Assembly: GCA_021801025.1 (NCBI GenBank)
Contig: JAJYYK010000003.1
Coordinates: 62,001 to 126,000, forward strand
DNA from: Pseudomonadota bacterium
Lineage (GTDB): Bacteria > Pseudomonadota > Gammaproteobacteria > Burkholderiales > Sulfuriferulaceae
Reading direction: 5' to 3'
DNA length: 64,000 nucleotides
Shown: positions 1 through 8,099 of the stretch, one piece after another
Numbering within the stretch: position 1 is the stretch's first letter
Layout: each line of letters starts with the position of its first letter
The notes under the pieces: generated by a model
What the model was told of the DNA's origin: nothing
Database searches by the model: none
What the model saw: only the letters and a program-made list of their open reading frames with translations
Translations under genes and position numbers: made by a program

Positions 1-500
1 ATCATACTCTGGTCTATGAGCAACGACAATGATATTAGACACGGCAGACATTGCGTTTTCAAGATGCACGTCCATTTGGTCTTTGTGACAAAATACCGCC
101 GTGGCGTATTCACAAAAGCCGTTCTGGATGACCTTAAAGAAATCTTCACCAGCGTGTGTACCGATTTTGAAGCCGAGTTGGTGGAATTCGACGGCGAGGA
201 CGACCATGTGCATCTTTTAGTGGAATATCCGCCCAAGATGGCGGTGTCGAAACTGGTTAACAGCCTTAAAGGTGTGTCCAGTCTCCTTATCCGAAAAAAG
301 AACTATCCCAGCATTAAGAAGAAACTATGGGGCGGCGCTCTTTGGTCGCCCAGCTACTTCGCCGGAAGTTGCGGTGGTGCGCCGATTGAAATCATTCGGC
401 AGTACATCGAGCAACAGCAAACCCCACATTAGATTCAAAGGACGGCGCTGCCGTCCGCGCTATTCATCCCCGCCCTGAACGACGGGGCTTTTCGCGCATT
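1..500 (+). mobile_element. IS200/IS605-family element, left end cut by the window edge
   Basis: The element is defined by a TnpA gene followed within about 60 bases by two short hairpins that look like an IS200/IS605 right end. The first pairs GGACGGC (440-446) with GCCGTCC (450-456). The second pairs CCCCG (468-472) with CGGGG (483-487) and is followed by TTTTCGCGC. Elements of this family have subterminal hairpins instead of terminal inverted repeats and make no target duplication, so the outer boundary cannot be fixed by eye. The left-end hairpin would lie in the 15 bases before the gene or outside the window. No TnpB gene follows, so this is an IS200-like (tnpA-only) arrangement. Confidence 0.75.
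16..432 (+). CDS. tnpA: IS200/IS605-family transposase TnpA (Y1 HUH type)
   Basis: This 138-residue protein has the normal length for an IS200/IS605 TnpA, which cuts and rejoins single-stranded DNA at subterminal hairpins using one tyrosine. The HUH metal-binding motif is visible as HVHLL near residue 65, after the family-typical N-terminus with VFVTKYRR near residue 23. The probable nucleophilic tyrosine is in the C-terminal helix, in EIIRQYIEQQ near residue 129. No frameshift or internal stop is present, so the gene appears intact. RAYT (REP-associated) transposases are relatives; the short length and the adjacent end hairpins favour an ordinary IS. Confidence 0.9.
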   Translation: MSNDNDIRHGRHCVFKMHVHLVFVTKYRRGVFTKAVLDDLKEIFTSVCTDFEAELVEFDGEDDHVHLLVEYPPKMAVSKLVNSLKGVSSLLIRKKNYPSIKKKLWGGALWSPSYFAGSCGGAPIEIIRQYIEQQQTPH

Positions 501-621
501 CCGGTAAATTCCATCGTTTCATACTGCTATCAATAATTCTTCAAAATCATCACCAACAGATGTATCGGTTTGCCACTTGATTGAAAATCATGATTATTTT
601 GTGATAAAATTGCACACCACA

Positions 622-650
622 CTGAGCGCTGTCAGGAGTAAAAAATGAAC
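622..650 (+). repeat. 29-bp direct repeat, copy 1 (leader plus start codon of the antitoxin pseudogene)
   Basis: The 29 bases are identical to 1360-1388. They contain the ribosome-binding sequence AGGAG, a short A run and the ATGAAC start of both antitoxin-like genes. This shows that the two genes arose by duplication including their translation initiation region. Confidence 0.9.
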
Positions 651-820
651 GCAACACTGGCGTCAGGGGTATCTGAATTTGGCATTTGAATTTAAAATGG
701 AAGAACGGGAAGCGAGTGACACCGCCTGACTAAAAACAAAAGCAGCGGATAGCTTGAGCGATACGCGCCCAAACATACCTCACGATCAAGTGATGGCAGA
801 GATGAGCGCTTTACTTACTT
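645..820 (+). pseudogene. decayed PaaA2-type antitoxin gene
   Basis: Translation begins MNATLASGVSEF and then meets a stop after a short insertion (GGCATTT) relative to the intact gene at 1383. In the shifted frame the similarity resumes (KMEEREASDTA) and is broken again by TGA where the intact copy has TGG for tryptophan. It then continues through a recognisable SDTRPNIPHDQVMAEM, which matches ADQRPNIPHDEVMAKM of the intact copy. The gene therefore carries one frameshift and one nonsense change. Its leader is identical to that of the intact copy. The 3' boundary is approximate. Confidence 0.82.
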
Positions 821-862
821 CGTGCAACAGCGAGAAACGATGCTTACACTATAGGGTAAAAA

Positions 863-1105
863 ATGCCTGTCATTTTTCGCTACAAAGGATTTCGATTTTT
901 CTTCTACTCGAACGAAGGCAGCCCAAGAGAGCCTGTACATGTGCATGTTCGTGGCGCAGGAGGCGAAGCGAAATTCTGGTTGAACCCCACCGTTTATTTG
1001 GGGGATAGCAATGGTTTTGATGCGCAAACGTTGCGCGAACTGGTGGAAGCCATTGAGCAAAATGCCGCGCTTATTGAAAGGGCATGGAATGAATACTTCA
1101 GCTAA
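863..1105 (+). CDS. DUF4160 family protein
   Basis: This 80-residue protein matches the DUF4160 pattern: an N-terminal MPVIFRYKGFRFFFYSNE, then PVHVHV near residue 25, then a short helical end (LRELVEAIEQNAALIERAW). DUF4160 proteins are small cytoplasmic proteins commonly found directly before a DUF2442 gene, as here, where the next gene overlaps by 17 bases. The pairing and the accessory setting suggest a toxin-antitoxin-like or regulatory module, but the biochemical role is not established. The start is preceded by TAGGGTAAAAA, a modest ribosome-binding sequence. Confidence 0.85.
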   Translation: MPVIFRYKGFRFFFYSNEGSPREPVHVHVRGAGGEAKFWLNPTVYLGDSNGFDAQTLRELVEAIEQNAALIERAWNEYFS

Positions 1106-1337
1106 ATCAGTACGGTTTGATAATCACAGCATGTGGATTGAATTATCGGATGGGCGTACGCTCGGCATTCCTCTGGCGTGGTTTCCCCGGTTGTTGCACG
1201 CGATGCCTGAACAGCGTCAGAAATGGGAGTTGTCGATCGCAGGCATTCATTGGGACGAACTGGACGAAGACATTTCAGTGGCAGGACTTCTGGCCGGGCG
1301 TGGTGACGCTACGCACAGCACAGGCATTGCGGCTTGA
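1089..1337 (+). CDS. DUF2442 family protein
   Basis: The ATG at 1089 gives MNTSAKSVRFDN and an 82-residue protein with the DUF2442 features: a short beta-rich start, IELSDGRTLGIPLAWFPRL near residue 18, then WELSIAGIHWDELDEDISVAGLLAG. A longer reading from 1011 only extends into the preceding gene and is not expected. The overlap of 17 bases with the DUF4160 gene implies translational coupling. DUF2442 proteins are usually partners of DUF4160 proteins and have been discussed as antitoxin-like; no function can be shown from sequence. The tail after LLAGRGD looks variable. Confidence 0.85.
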   Translation: MNTSAKSVRFDNHSMWIELSDGRTLGIPLAWFPRLLHAMPEQRQKWELSIAGIHWDELDEDISVAGLLAGRGDATHSTGIAA

Positions 1338-1359
1338 TCTGGTTGCTGCTTAATCCACG

Positions 1360-1388
1360 CTGAGCGCTGTCAGGAGTAAAAAATGAAC
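1360..1388 (+). repeat. 29-bp direct repeat, copy 2 (leader plus start codon of the intact antitoxin gene)
   Basis: Identical to 622-650; it supplies AGGAG and the ATG of the intact PaaA2-like gene. The DUF4160/DUF2442 pair lies between the two copies, so recombination between them would delete that pair. Confidence 0.9.
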
Positions 1389-1577
1389 ACAACATTATCG
1401 CCACTCGTATCCGAATTTGAAACGGAAGAACAGGAAGCGAGTTACACCGCCTGGCTGCGTGCCAAGGTCACGTCAAGTTTGGCCGATCAGCGACCAAACA
1501 TTCCGCATGACGAGGTGATGGCCAAAATGGACGCGATTATTGCAGAAGCGAAAGCAATAGCCCAGAAGAGGAAGTGA
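1383..1577 (+). CDS. PaaA2-type antitoxin (orphan)
   Basis: The 64-residue product closely follows the pattern I recall for the PaaA2 antitoxin of enterobacterial ParE2-associated systems: LSPLVSEFETEEQEASY, then WLRAKVTSSLADQRPNIPHDEVMA. Such antitoxins are largely disordered proteins that bind and neutralise a ParE-type gyrase toxin. The start ATG has AGGAG 6-7 bases upstream. No ParE gene follows: after the stop, TTGCTACCGCTGG could encode the first residues of a ParE2-like toxin (LLPL), but the similarity ends at once. The gene therefore looks like a surviving antitoxin whose toxin was lost. Family assignment is from recalled sequence similarity. Confidence 0.8.
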   Translation: MNTTLSPLVSEFETEEQEASYTAWLRAKVTSSLADQRPNIPHDEVMAKMDAIIAEAKAIAQKRK

Positions 1578-1794
1578 TTTGCTACCGCTGGCAATCCACT
1601 CAGAAAAAAACACCTTTCATAATCTTACCTTTGAAACATTTATTAAAATTCCTTGCTGGTTTACCAAAAATGTCAAATGTAATGCCTGACCCTGTTTCTT
1701 TCAGCCACCGCCAATTCAGGTACACTGGGCAGCACGACTTATGTTGAACGGCAAATACAAGCCACAATTGCGAATTGAAATGGAAGGGAAACGG
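1578..1794. other. intergenic region between the antitoxin and the mshQ-like gene
   Basis: No supported gene is seen. The stretch includes TTCCTTGCTGGTTTA at about 1650, a short sequence that recurs at the 5' edge of other intergenic hairpin elements in this window (near 14428, 36523 and 60912). At 1741-1794 an in-frame upstream extension of the next gene is open but lacks a ribosome-binding site. Confidence 0.5.
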
Positions 1795-4700
1795 GTGAAA
1801 CAAACGGTCTGCCGCATGAGACAATTTTTGTTATTCGGTTTGGGTATGCTGCTGGCACACACTGCGCTGGCGACCAACTACAGTTTTCCAAGTAATATGC
1901 CTGCCGGATGCAGCAATGCAGGTGGAGGTAACTATACCTGTGGTAGCGTCAGCCTGAACTGGGGCGACACGATAACCATCAGCGGCCAAAAACTCGCCAG
2001 CATCGCCTTCGGTGGTAATTTGTCTATCCAAAATACACAAATCAACACCACTGGCTCGGCTTCAAATTTGTTCATAACCGTCAACGGAACACTCTTCTCA
2101 AACACCGGTGCCGCCATCATCGCCAATCTGACAGTGAACGGCGCCGCGAACTTTGGTTACCAGAACCAGATTACCGGCAACGTCAATGCGGTTTCAGTGA
2201 ACGACGGTGGAAATACGACATTCAACGGCAACATCACAGCAAGTAATGGTGTAAGCGTTGGCTATGGCACCCAAATCACCGGCAATGTCACGGCGGCATC
2301 GGTAACCGATGCTGGAAACGCGACCTACACCGGCAACATCACCGCAACCAATGGCGTAACTGTTGGTTATGGCACCCAGGTCACCGGCAATGTCACAGCA
2401 GGATCAGTCAGCGACAGCGGCGGTGCCCAGTACGGCGGCTCGGTAACGGCAACCAGCGGTTCTATCGCCCTGCAGAGCGACGACCAGGTAACCGGCAGCG
2501 TGACAGCCAAGGCAAATAACGGCGGGAACATCACCCTCGCCAGCAACACCCAAGTGTCAGGATGCGTCCAAACTCCCAGCAATAACAGCATCAGCCTCGC
2601 CTGGAATGCTGGCGCCGGTGGAGTATGCTGTCTCAGTGGCAGCAGTTGCGGAACCAGTTGCGTATCGAACAACAGCGGACAGCCGACGCCACCTACCTGT
2701 GGTACCTCGTCGCTGTCATTGCTCTCGCAATACCACATGGATGAACCCCAGTGGACAGGTGCACCGGGGCAAGTCGCCGACAGTTCAGGTAGCGGTTACA
2801 ACGCCACTGCCGTGAATGGCGTCAGCACTGCGAACACCAATCCTTCCCCTGCCATCGCGGGCAACCCTGGCACCTGCGGTTATGGCGCATTCAATCCCAA
2901 TACGAAGGACTATTATGTCGCGCTTCCTGCCAACTTTCCTCATCTGACTTCCGATTTTACCATCACCGCGTGGATGTATACCTTGAACAATAGCCAGCCT
3001 GGGCAACGCATTCTGGAAGATGACCAAAATAACAGTGGCGGCTATGGCTTTTCTTTGGGCGACGGCGGAACGGGAACAGTACGTTTTTTCGCGCGCGGTT
3101 CAAACCCGGTCATTCTCGACACGCCTGCTGTGATCAACAACAACACATGGTATTTTGTCGCCGCAGCAGTATCTGGTATCAGCCAGAACCAGAATGGATT
3201 CTGCAATTTTTCCCCCTTTTCCTGTCAGAATACCCGTTACATTTATGTTTTTAACGCCAATGGCAATTTGATTACCAGCGTCAATACCAATGCCAGCGGA
3301 TGGGGAACAGACACCGGCACAGTGTCCATTGGAGGCGAAGTCAATAACGCCTGCTGCGATGAAAACAACCCCAGATTCCACTTTGATGGCAGTCTGGATG
3401 AGGTTCAGGTTTTTAACGGTGCACTCACTCAGCAGCAGATTTCTGTGATCGCACAACAAACCCACCCCTGCCCCAACACCATCGTCACGCCAGGCAGCTT
3501 CAACGCCTACGACCACTCCACCCCGGCGGGCGCGATCACCGGCAACATCACCACCAAGATTTCCGGCGCGTCTTTCGGCACTGACGGCACGACCAGCGTT
3601 GATATCATTGCGCTCAACCCCACCAGAACGGCCATTCTTACCACTTTCACCGGCCCCGTCAAAGTTGACTTGCTCGACAGCAGCAGCGGCGGCGTACCCG
3701 ACAGCAACGGTTGCAACGCAGGCTGGCCGATCATCCAGACTCTCGTGCCCAATCCGATCTTTACACCTCCTGATAATGGTCGCCTCACAGTCAATGTCAC
3801 CGAAAACAACGCCTGGCCCAACGTGCGGGTGCGCATCACCTATCCTGCCTTCGGTCCCGCTGTTGCAACAGGTTGCTCCACCGACAATTTCGCCATCCGG
3901 CCCTACAGCTTCGACCCGGTCAGCGCCAGCGATCAAGACTGGGCCACGGCGGGCACGGCACGTCCGCTATACAATACTTCAGCCACCGGCGGCGATGTGC
4001 ACAAAGCCGGCCAGCCTTTCACCCTTGGTGCGACAGCAATCAATGCGGCAGGCAACACGACCACCAACTACGCCGGCAACCCTGCCGCCGTACTGACCGC
4101 ATGCATACTGCCCGCCAGCTGCACCCCAGGCATACTGGGCACCGGCACCTGGAGTAGCGCGTCAGGCGTCATCACCACCAACACCGCCACTTACAGCGAT
4201 GTGGGCGCATTCACTGCGCAGCTGGTGGACAGCACGTTTGCCAGCGTCGATGCTTCGCAAGAATCGGCAACGCTGCTGGACATCACCTCAGTATCCTTTA
4301 ATATCGGCCGCTTCGTACCCGACCATTTTGATCTGCTTAACCCCAACACACCTTGGTTGCAAACCTTTGGCACCAGCGATGCGCAGTGCAATACCCCTGT
4401 CACGCCTCCCACTCCCAAACGCAGCTTCACCTACATCGGTCAGGCCTTCGGTTATCTCACTGTGCCGCAAGCCACCGTATACGCCCGCAATGCAGGCGGC
4501 GGCACCACGCTCAACTATGTGGGTAATTTATGGCACATCCCTGCCGGCACCACACCGCCATTGCAACCGCCGCCAGTTTATTCAAGCACCACCCTGCCCG
4601 TCAGCACAAACACTCTGGACACCGGTCTGGTCACCCCACCGACCGTTGCACAAAATAACGGTGTTGCACCCAACAACAGCGGCCCCGGCACCGGACTGGT

Positions 4701-5430
4701 CAGCGTCAATCCCACTGATCAACTGGCCTACAACCGTAACCTGACAGTGCCATTACAACCTCCCTTCAACGCCAGTATCTCGCTCACCCTCAGCGTGACC
4801 GACAGCAGCGAATCTGCCGTGACGGGCAATGGCACCATCAATACGCTTAACCCCGGCACGTTTTCCAATATCGCATTCGACTCCGGCAACCTGTTTTACT
4901 ACGGAAGGCTCACCCTCAGCAATGCCAGCGGCTCGGTCAACTTGCCCCTGCCGGTGCCGATGCAAGCGCAATACTGGAATGGGACGAATTTTGTGACCAA
5001 TGTGGCAGACAATTGCACCGACATTGCGGCCGGCAATATTGTCATGGGGAATTACCAGAAAAACCTCGCACCGTGCAAGACGGCCGCCGCCATCAGCAAC
5101 CCTTTGCTGGGCGGCAAAGGCAATCTGACCTTGAGTGCGCCGGGAGCGGGGAATAACGGTAGCGTGGATTTGGCGGTGAATCTGGCACCGCTGGCAAACG
5201 GTCAAACCTGCTCGGCCCCTGACGGTTCAATTTGCCTGACCGCATCACCGCCCAACGATCAAACTTGCCTGATCAGCGGCGGCACACAGAGCACCTCCAG
5301 CGTAGCAGGACTGTCCTGGCTTCAGGGCAAATGGTCGGGCACCAGTTACGACCTTGACCCCATTGCACGCGCCACTTTTGGGATTTACAAAAACGCGAAT
5401 CAATTCATCTTTATGCGTGAAATGTATTAA
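1795..5430 (+). CDS. mshQ: MshQ-like surface protein (repeat region, LamG-like domain, DUF6701)
   Basis: This protein of about 1210 residues is probably secreted or pilus-associated. The GTG at 1795 is preferred over the ATG at 1741 because it follows GGAAGGG at good spacing and gives a clean signal peptide (MRQFLLFGLGMLLAHTALA). The order is: signal peptide; beta-helix-like N-terminal part with three 35-residue repeats (roughly residues 126-231); a Cys-rich stretch; a LamG/concanavalin-like domain around residues 310-550 (DFTITAWMYT, NTWYFVAAAVSG, DGSLDEVQVFNGAL); and a long C-terminal DUF6701 region ending RATFGIYKNANQFIFMREMY, the usual end of MshQ proteins. In Vibrio-type loci mshQ is the last gene; here it precedes mshI. 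The role is inferred to be adhesion or pilus tip function. About 300 bases separate it from the next gene. Confidence 0.85.
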   Translation: MKQTVCRMRQFLLFGLGMLLAHTALATNYSFPSNMPAGCSNAGGGNYTCGSVSLNWGDTITISGQKLASIAFGGNLSIQNTQINTTGSASNLFITVNGTLFSNTGAAIIANLTVNGAANFGYQNQITGNVNAVSVNDGGNTTFNGNITASNGVSVGYGTQITGNVTAASVTDAGNATYTGNITATNGVTVGYGTQVTGNVTAGSVSDSGGAQYGGSVTATSGSIALQSDDQVTGSVTAKANNGGNITLASNTQVSGCVQTPSNNSISLAWNAGAGGVCCLSGSSCGTSCVSNNSGQPTPPTCGTSSLSLLSQYHMDEPQWTGAPGQVADSSGSGYNATAVNGVSTANTNPSPAIAGNPGTCGYGAFNPNTKDYYVALPANFPHLTSDFTITAWMYTLNNSQPGQRILEDDQNNSGGYGFSLGDGGTGTVRFFARGSNPVILDTPAVINNNTWYFVAAAVSGISQNQNGFCNFSPFSCQNTRYIYVFNANGNLITSVNTNASGWGTDTGTVSIGGEVNNACCDENNPRFHFDGSLDEVQVFNGALTQQQISVIAQQTHPCPNTIVTPGSFNAYDHSTPAGAITGNITTKISGASFGTDGTTSVDIIALNPTRTAILTTFTGPVKVDLLDSSSGGVPDSNGCNAGWPIIQTLVPNPIFTPPDNGRLTVNVTENNAWPNVRVRITYPAFGPAVATGCSTDNFAIRPYSFDPVSASDQDWATAGTARPLYNTSATGGDVHKAGQPFTLGATAINAAGNTTTNYAGNPAAVLTACILPASCTPGILGTGTWSSASGVITTNTATYSDVGAFTAQLVDSTFASVDASQESATLLDITSVSFNIGRFVPDHFDLLNPNTPWLQTFGTSDAQCNTPVTPPTPKRSFTYIGQAFGYLTVPQATVYARNAGGGTTLNYVGNLWHIPAGTTPPLQPPPVYSSTTLPVSTNTLDTGLVTPPTVAQNNGVAPNNSGPGTGLVSVNPTDQLAYNRNLTVPLQPPFNASISLTLSVTDSSESAVTGNGTINTLNPGTFSNIAFDSGNLFYYGRLTLSNASGSVNLPLPVPMQAQYWNGTNFVTNVADNCTDIAAGNIVMGNYQKNLAPCKTAAAISNPLLGGKGNLTLSAPGAGNNGSVDLAVNLAPLANGQTCSAPDGSICLTASPPNDQTCLISGGTQSTSSVAGLSWLQGKWSGTSYDLDPIARATFGIYKNANQFIFMREMY
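2170..2487 (+). repeat. three tandem 105-bp in-frame repeats in the mshQ-like gene
   Basis: Units start at 2170, 2275 and 2380. Each encodes about 35 residues of the form [IV]TGNV-A-SV-D-G--T--GNITA-NGV-VGYGTQ; the third is diverged and one residue longer, and a shorter fourth partial unit follows. The Gly/Asn/Thr pattern is like a right-handed beta-helix or bactofilin-like polymer fold. Length variation by slippage or recombination between units is possible. Confidence 0.85.
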
Positions 5431-5529
5431 TCCGAACATTTCAACAATATCCGGGGCAGGATTTTTCAACTACGCGGTGCTACAGCAATTCACCATTTCA
5501 AAAATAACGACATTATTCTTTCACTTTAA

Positions 5530-5569
5530 GCAAGGAGGTCACCGGTCTAAAGGCCGGTGACCTCCTTGC
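5530..5569. terminator. 16-bp perfect hairpin after the mshQ-like gene (terminator or REP-like repeat)
   Basis: The arms GCAAGGAGGTCACCGG (5530-5545) and its exact complement (5554-5569) enclose an 8-base loop. No T run follows on the + strand, so a simple rho-independent terminator is not certain. The right arm and next bases (AAGGCCGGTGAC-TC-TTGCTGCG) match the end of the intergenic element at 14425-14527, so it may belong to the same dispersed repeat family. The left arm also contains a perfect anti-anti-Shine-Dalgarno-like AAGGAGGT. Confidence 0.7.
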
Positions 5570-5714
5570 TGCGTGAAACGTATTAGCAAAAAACAATTTG
5601 TCCCCCGCGCAATCGGGAATGATGATGGCGAAGTTAAAAACCACATTCATCTATATCAAAATCATCCATGACACATCATTCTGGAAACGACCATTGAAAA
5701 TCCTTTTAATTCAT

Positions 5715-5743
5715 TTGACAAAAACAGATAACTGCTTTAATTT
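5715..5743 (+). promoter_or_regulatory. possible sigma-70 promoter of the msh operon
   Basis: TTGACA at 5715-5720 is separated by exactly 17 bases from TAATTT at 5738-5743. Transcription would begin near 5750, only a few bases before the TTG start used for mshI and inside its ribosome-binding sequence. Either the true -10 is elsewhere or mshI starts at the downstream ATG codons (5771 or 5774). Confidence 0.35.
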
Positions 5744-5755
5744 ACAAGGAGTAAA

Positions 5756-6721
5756 TTGAACATAATTGTGATGATGATAAGCATTTTCTCGAAAACAAAA
5801 AAAAGCTTGGGATGGCTGGTGCTGGAACTGCAAACTGACGGAATTTGCGTTCTTCATCTGACGACAGGCAACCCACCACAGGTTCAGTTTGCGCTATTTT
5901 ATCCCCTGACTCAAGACGACATCCCGGTCGTATTGTTGCGCATCAACAAGGCCTTGCAACTCAACCATTATCATTGCAGCCATCTGCTTAGCCAGAATGA
6001 TTATCAGATTTCACTGATTGAAACACCCAATGTACCGCGCGAAGAACTCAAAACCGCCGTTCGCTGGCTCCTTAAGGACATGCTCGATTATCACGTTGAC
6101 GATGCCACCATCGATGTGCTGGACATCCCGATCGACAAAAGCATGAATACACGCAAGGCGATGATGTATGTCATCAGTGCCCGCGACCAACTGATTGCAC
6201 AACGGCAAGCATGGTTCAACAGTGCAAAAATTCCCGTGACAGTCATCGATATCCCCGAGCTTGCGCAGCGCAATATTGCCAACCTGATCACACCGGCCGG
6301 ACGAGGCATCGCGTTGCTTTCACTTAACTCATCGGGCTGTTTACTGACAATCAGTTATCAGGATGAATTGTACTTGTCGCGTCGGCTGGATATTCAGCTC
6401 ACTCAGCTCGACACCCTGCCAAGTGAGCAAAAACAATTTATTTTAGATAAAGTTAGCCTGGAATTACAGCGCACCTTTGACCACATTGACCGCCAATATA
6501 ATTTTATCAGTCTCGCAAAATTAGTGGTCACTCCACCGGTAGCCGAAGGGGCAGAACTCATGGCTTATCTGTCCGCTAACTTGCATATTCCGGCAGAAAG
6601 CCTGGATTTGTCCACACTGTTTGATTTTAGTCTCAGCCCTGAACTACAGGCACCTGCGCAGCAAATGAGGTTCCAAATGTGTCTGGGTGCAGCGTTACGA
6701 GACGAAGGGAAAACGCCGTGA
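5756..6721 (+). CDS. mshI: MSHA biogenesis protein MshI (PilM-like)
   Basis: This protein of about 321 residues begins with SIFSKTKKSLGWLVLELQTDGICVLHL, the usual MshI start, and keeps the PilM-like actin-fold layout (VPREELKTAVRWLLKDML near residue 90, and a late QMRFQMCLGAALR). MshI is a cytoplasmic inner-membrane-associated component of the mannose-sensitive haemagglutinin pilus assembly platform. TTG at 5756 follows AAGGAG with 4-base spacing; ATG at 5771 or 5774 gives the more family-like N-terminus but has no clear ribosome-binding site. Its last codons overlap the next gene (GTGA). It is the first gene of the mshI-N run. Confidence 0.85.
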   Translation: MNIIVMMISIFSKTKKSLGWLVLELQTDGICVLHLTTGNPPQVQFALFYPLTQDDIPVVLLRINKALQLNHYHCSHLLSQNDYQISLIETPNVPREELKTAVRWLLKDMLDYHVDDATIDVLDIPIDKSMNTRKAMMYVISARDQLIAQRQAWFNSAKIPVTVIDIPELAQRNIANLITPAGRGIALLSLNSSGCLLTISYQDELYLSRRLDIQLTQLDTLPSEQKQFILDKVSLELQRTFDHIDRQYNFISLAKLVVTPPVAEGAELMAYLSANLHIPAESLDLSTLFDFSLSPELQAPAQQMRFQMCLGAALRDEGKTP

Positions 6722-7398
6722 GCCAGCAGATTAACTTATGCAATTCTCTGTTTCATCAGCAAAAAAAATATTTTTCCGCCATGACCATGGTACAATCCAT
6801 CGGATTAATCCTGCTCGGCATTCTATTTTTTTATGGTTATCTGACTTACCAGACGCGTGCACTGACTGCACAAACCAGGCAAATGGCCCAACTCTATGAC
6901 AACGCAAAGACCCAATTGGACACATTGGTCCGCCAGGTGAACCAACGCCAGCCCAGTCCACTTCTGGTCGAGCGTATCGCGCAAACAGAACAAGCCCTGC
7001 ATGCGCAGCAGTTGATTCTGAATTTGCTCCAGCATGGAGAACTGGGTAACCAGACCGGATTTTCACCCTACTTTACCGCCTTGTCCCATCAAACGGTAAC
7101 CGGCCTGTGGCTGACCGGATTCAGCATAACGGGCCAAGCCGACCAGCTCAGCCTGACAGGGCGGGCGCTACAACCCGAGCTCATTGCAAAACTGATACAA
7201 CAACTCAAAAGCGAAGCGATTTTTTCCGGCATTCAATTTACCACCCTCACGATTCAACGCCCGGTCATTGCCGACAAAAACGCCCCGGACAATAAAAAAA
7301 CGACTACCGATCATTCCGCGAACAGCACGGTGCCTTACATCGAATTCACACTCACCAAAGCCACTGCCGCCCAAGCCACTGCGGAGCCATCTAAATGA
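6718..7398 (+). CDS. PilN-like MSHA platform protein (MshI2 type)
   Basis: The GTG at 6718, after AAGGGA and overlapping the mshI stop as GTGA, gives MSQQINLCNSLFHQQKKYFS, the typical PilN-like opening. A single transmembrane segment follows at about residues 22-45 (MVQSIGLILLGILFFYGYLTY), then a periplasmic coiled-coil region (RALTAQTRQMAQLYDNAKTQ) and an alpha/beta domain with GLWLTGFSITGQADQLSLTGRA. It would bind MshI through its N-terminus in the inner membrane. The longer reading from 6679 runs back into mshI and is not used. A Lys/Thr-rich linker occurs near the C-terminus. Confidence 0.83.
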   Translation: MSQQINLCNSLFHQQKKYFSAMTMVQSIGLILLGILFFYGYLTYQTRALTAQTRQMAQLYDNAKTQLDTLVRQVNQRQPSPLLVERIAQTEQALHAQQLILNLLQHGELGNQTGFSPYFTALSHQTVTGLWLTGFSITGQADQLSLTGRALQPELIAKLIQQLKSEAIFSGIQFTTLTIQRPVIADKNAPDNKKTTTDHSANSTVPYIEFTLTKATAAQATAEPSK

Positions 7399-8099
7399 CC
7401 GCGCTGAAAATACACTGGCAGCGCATGGTCGATCGTATTGATGCGTTGAGTTTCCGCGAACGCAGCATGATTTTTATCGCTGCGACAGCCGTTTTGCTTA
7501 GCGTCGCCAACAGCCTGCTGATTGATCCGTTACTAACGAAACAAAAGGCATTGTCAGCACAGATCGTGCAGACGCAACTCACCACATCCGCATTGCGATC
7601 ACAAATTCAGACGCTGCTGAAAATCAGCAACACCGATCCCAATATAGCGCTCAGACTCAAGCTGAATGGGCTCCTCGCGCAATCCGAAAGTAGCGGTAAA
7701 ACTTTGGGCGACATTCAAAGCAGGCTGGTTTCTCCGCAGCAAATGCCCGCCCTGCTGGAAGACCTGTTAAAACAAAATAAAAATGTACATTTGCTTGCGT
7801 TAAAAACGCTGCCTGTCGAAACGCTGGATGCCAGCACAGGCGACAAATCCGCACCCAAAACGACCACGCCATCCAAACCGGATACGGCGGGTAACCCTTT
7901 GATATACAAACATGGGGTAGAAATCACCCTAAGCGGCAATTACTTTGATTTATTGCATTATTTAAACGCAATCGAAATGCTGCCATGGCGCATGTTCTGG
8001 GGTAAAGTCGACCTAAGCGTCGATGACGACACGCACATGATTCAACTTACCTTGCGGCTCTACACCCTAAGTCAGGATCAGGCATGGCTCAGCACCTAA
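7395..8099 (+). CDS. mshJ: MSHA biogenesis protein MshJ
   Basis: This 234-residue protein starts with an amphipathic cytoplasmic segment (WQRMVDRIDALSFRERSMIF), one transmembrane helix at about residues 25-45, a coiled-coil segment, and a periplasmic domain with GVEITLSGNYFDLLHYLNAIEMLPWRMFW, which is the conserved MshJ/PilO-GspM-like core. It would pair with the PilN-like protein in the alignment complex. The ATGA overlap with the previous gene and the 16-base overlap with mshK indicate tight coupling. Confidence 0.87.
   Translation: MTALKIHWQRMVDRIDALSFRERSMIFIAATAVLLSVANSLLIDPLLTKQKALSAQIVQTQLTTSALRSQIQTLLKISNTDPNIALRLKLNGLLAQSESSGKTLGDIQSRLVSPQQMPALLEDLLKQNKNVHLLALKTLPVETLDASTGDKSAPKTTTPSKPDTAGNPLIYKHGVEITLSGNYFDLLHYLNAIEMLPWRMFWGKVDLSVDDDTHMIQLTLRLYTLSQDQAWLST

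Noticed and set aside
3100-3936. 278-codon minus-strand open frame opposite the mshQ-like gene
   Set aside because: It lies wholly inside a gene with a clear signal peptide and known C-terminal domain; its composition (Gly/Ala/Val/Asp-rich) is the expected shadow of a Gly/Thr/Asn-rich gene, and it has no recognisable domain.
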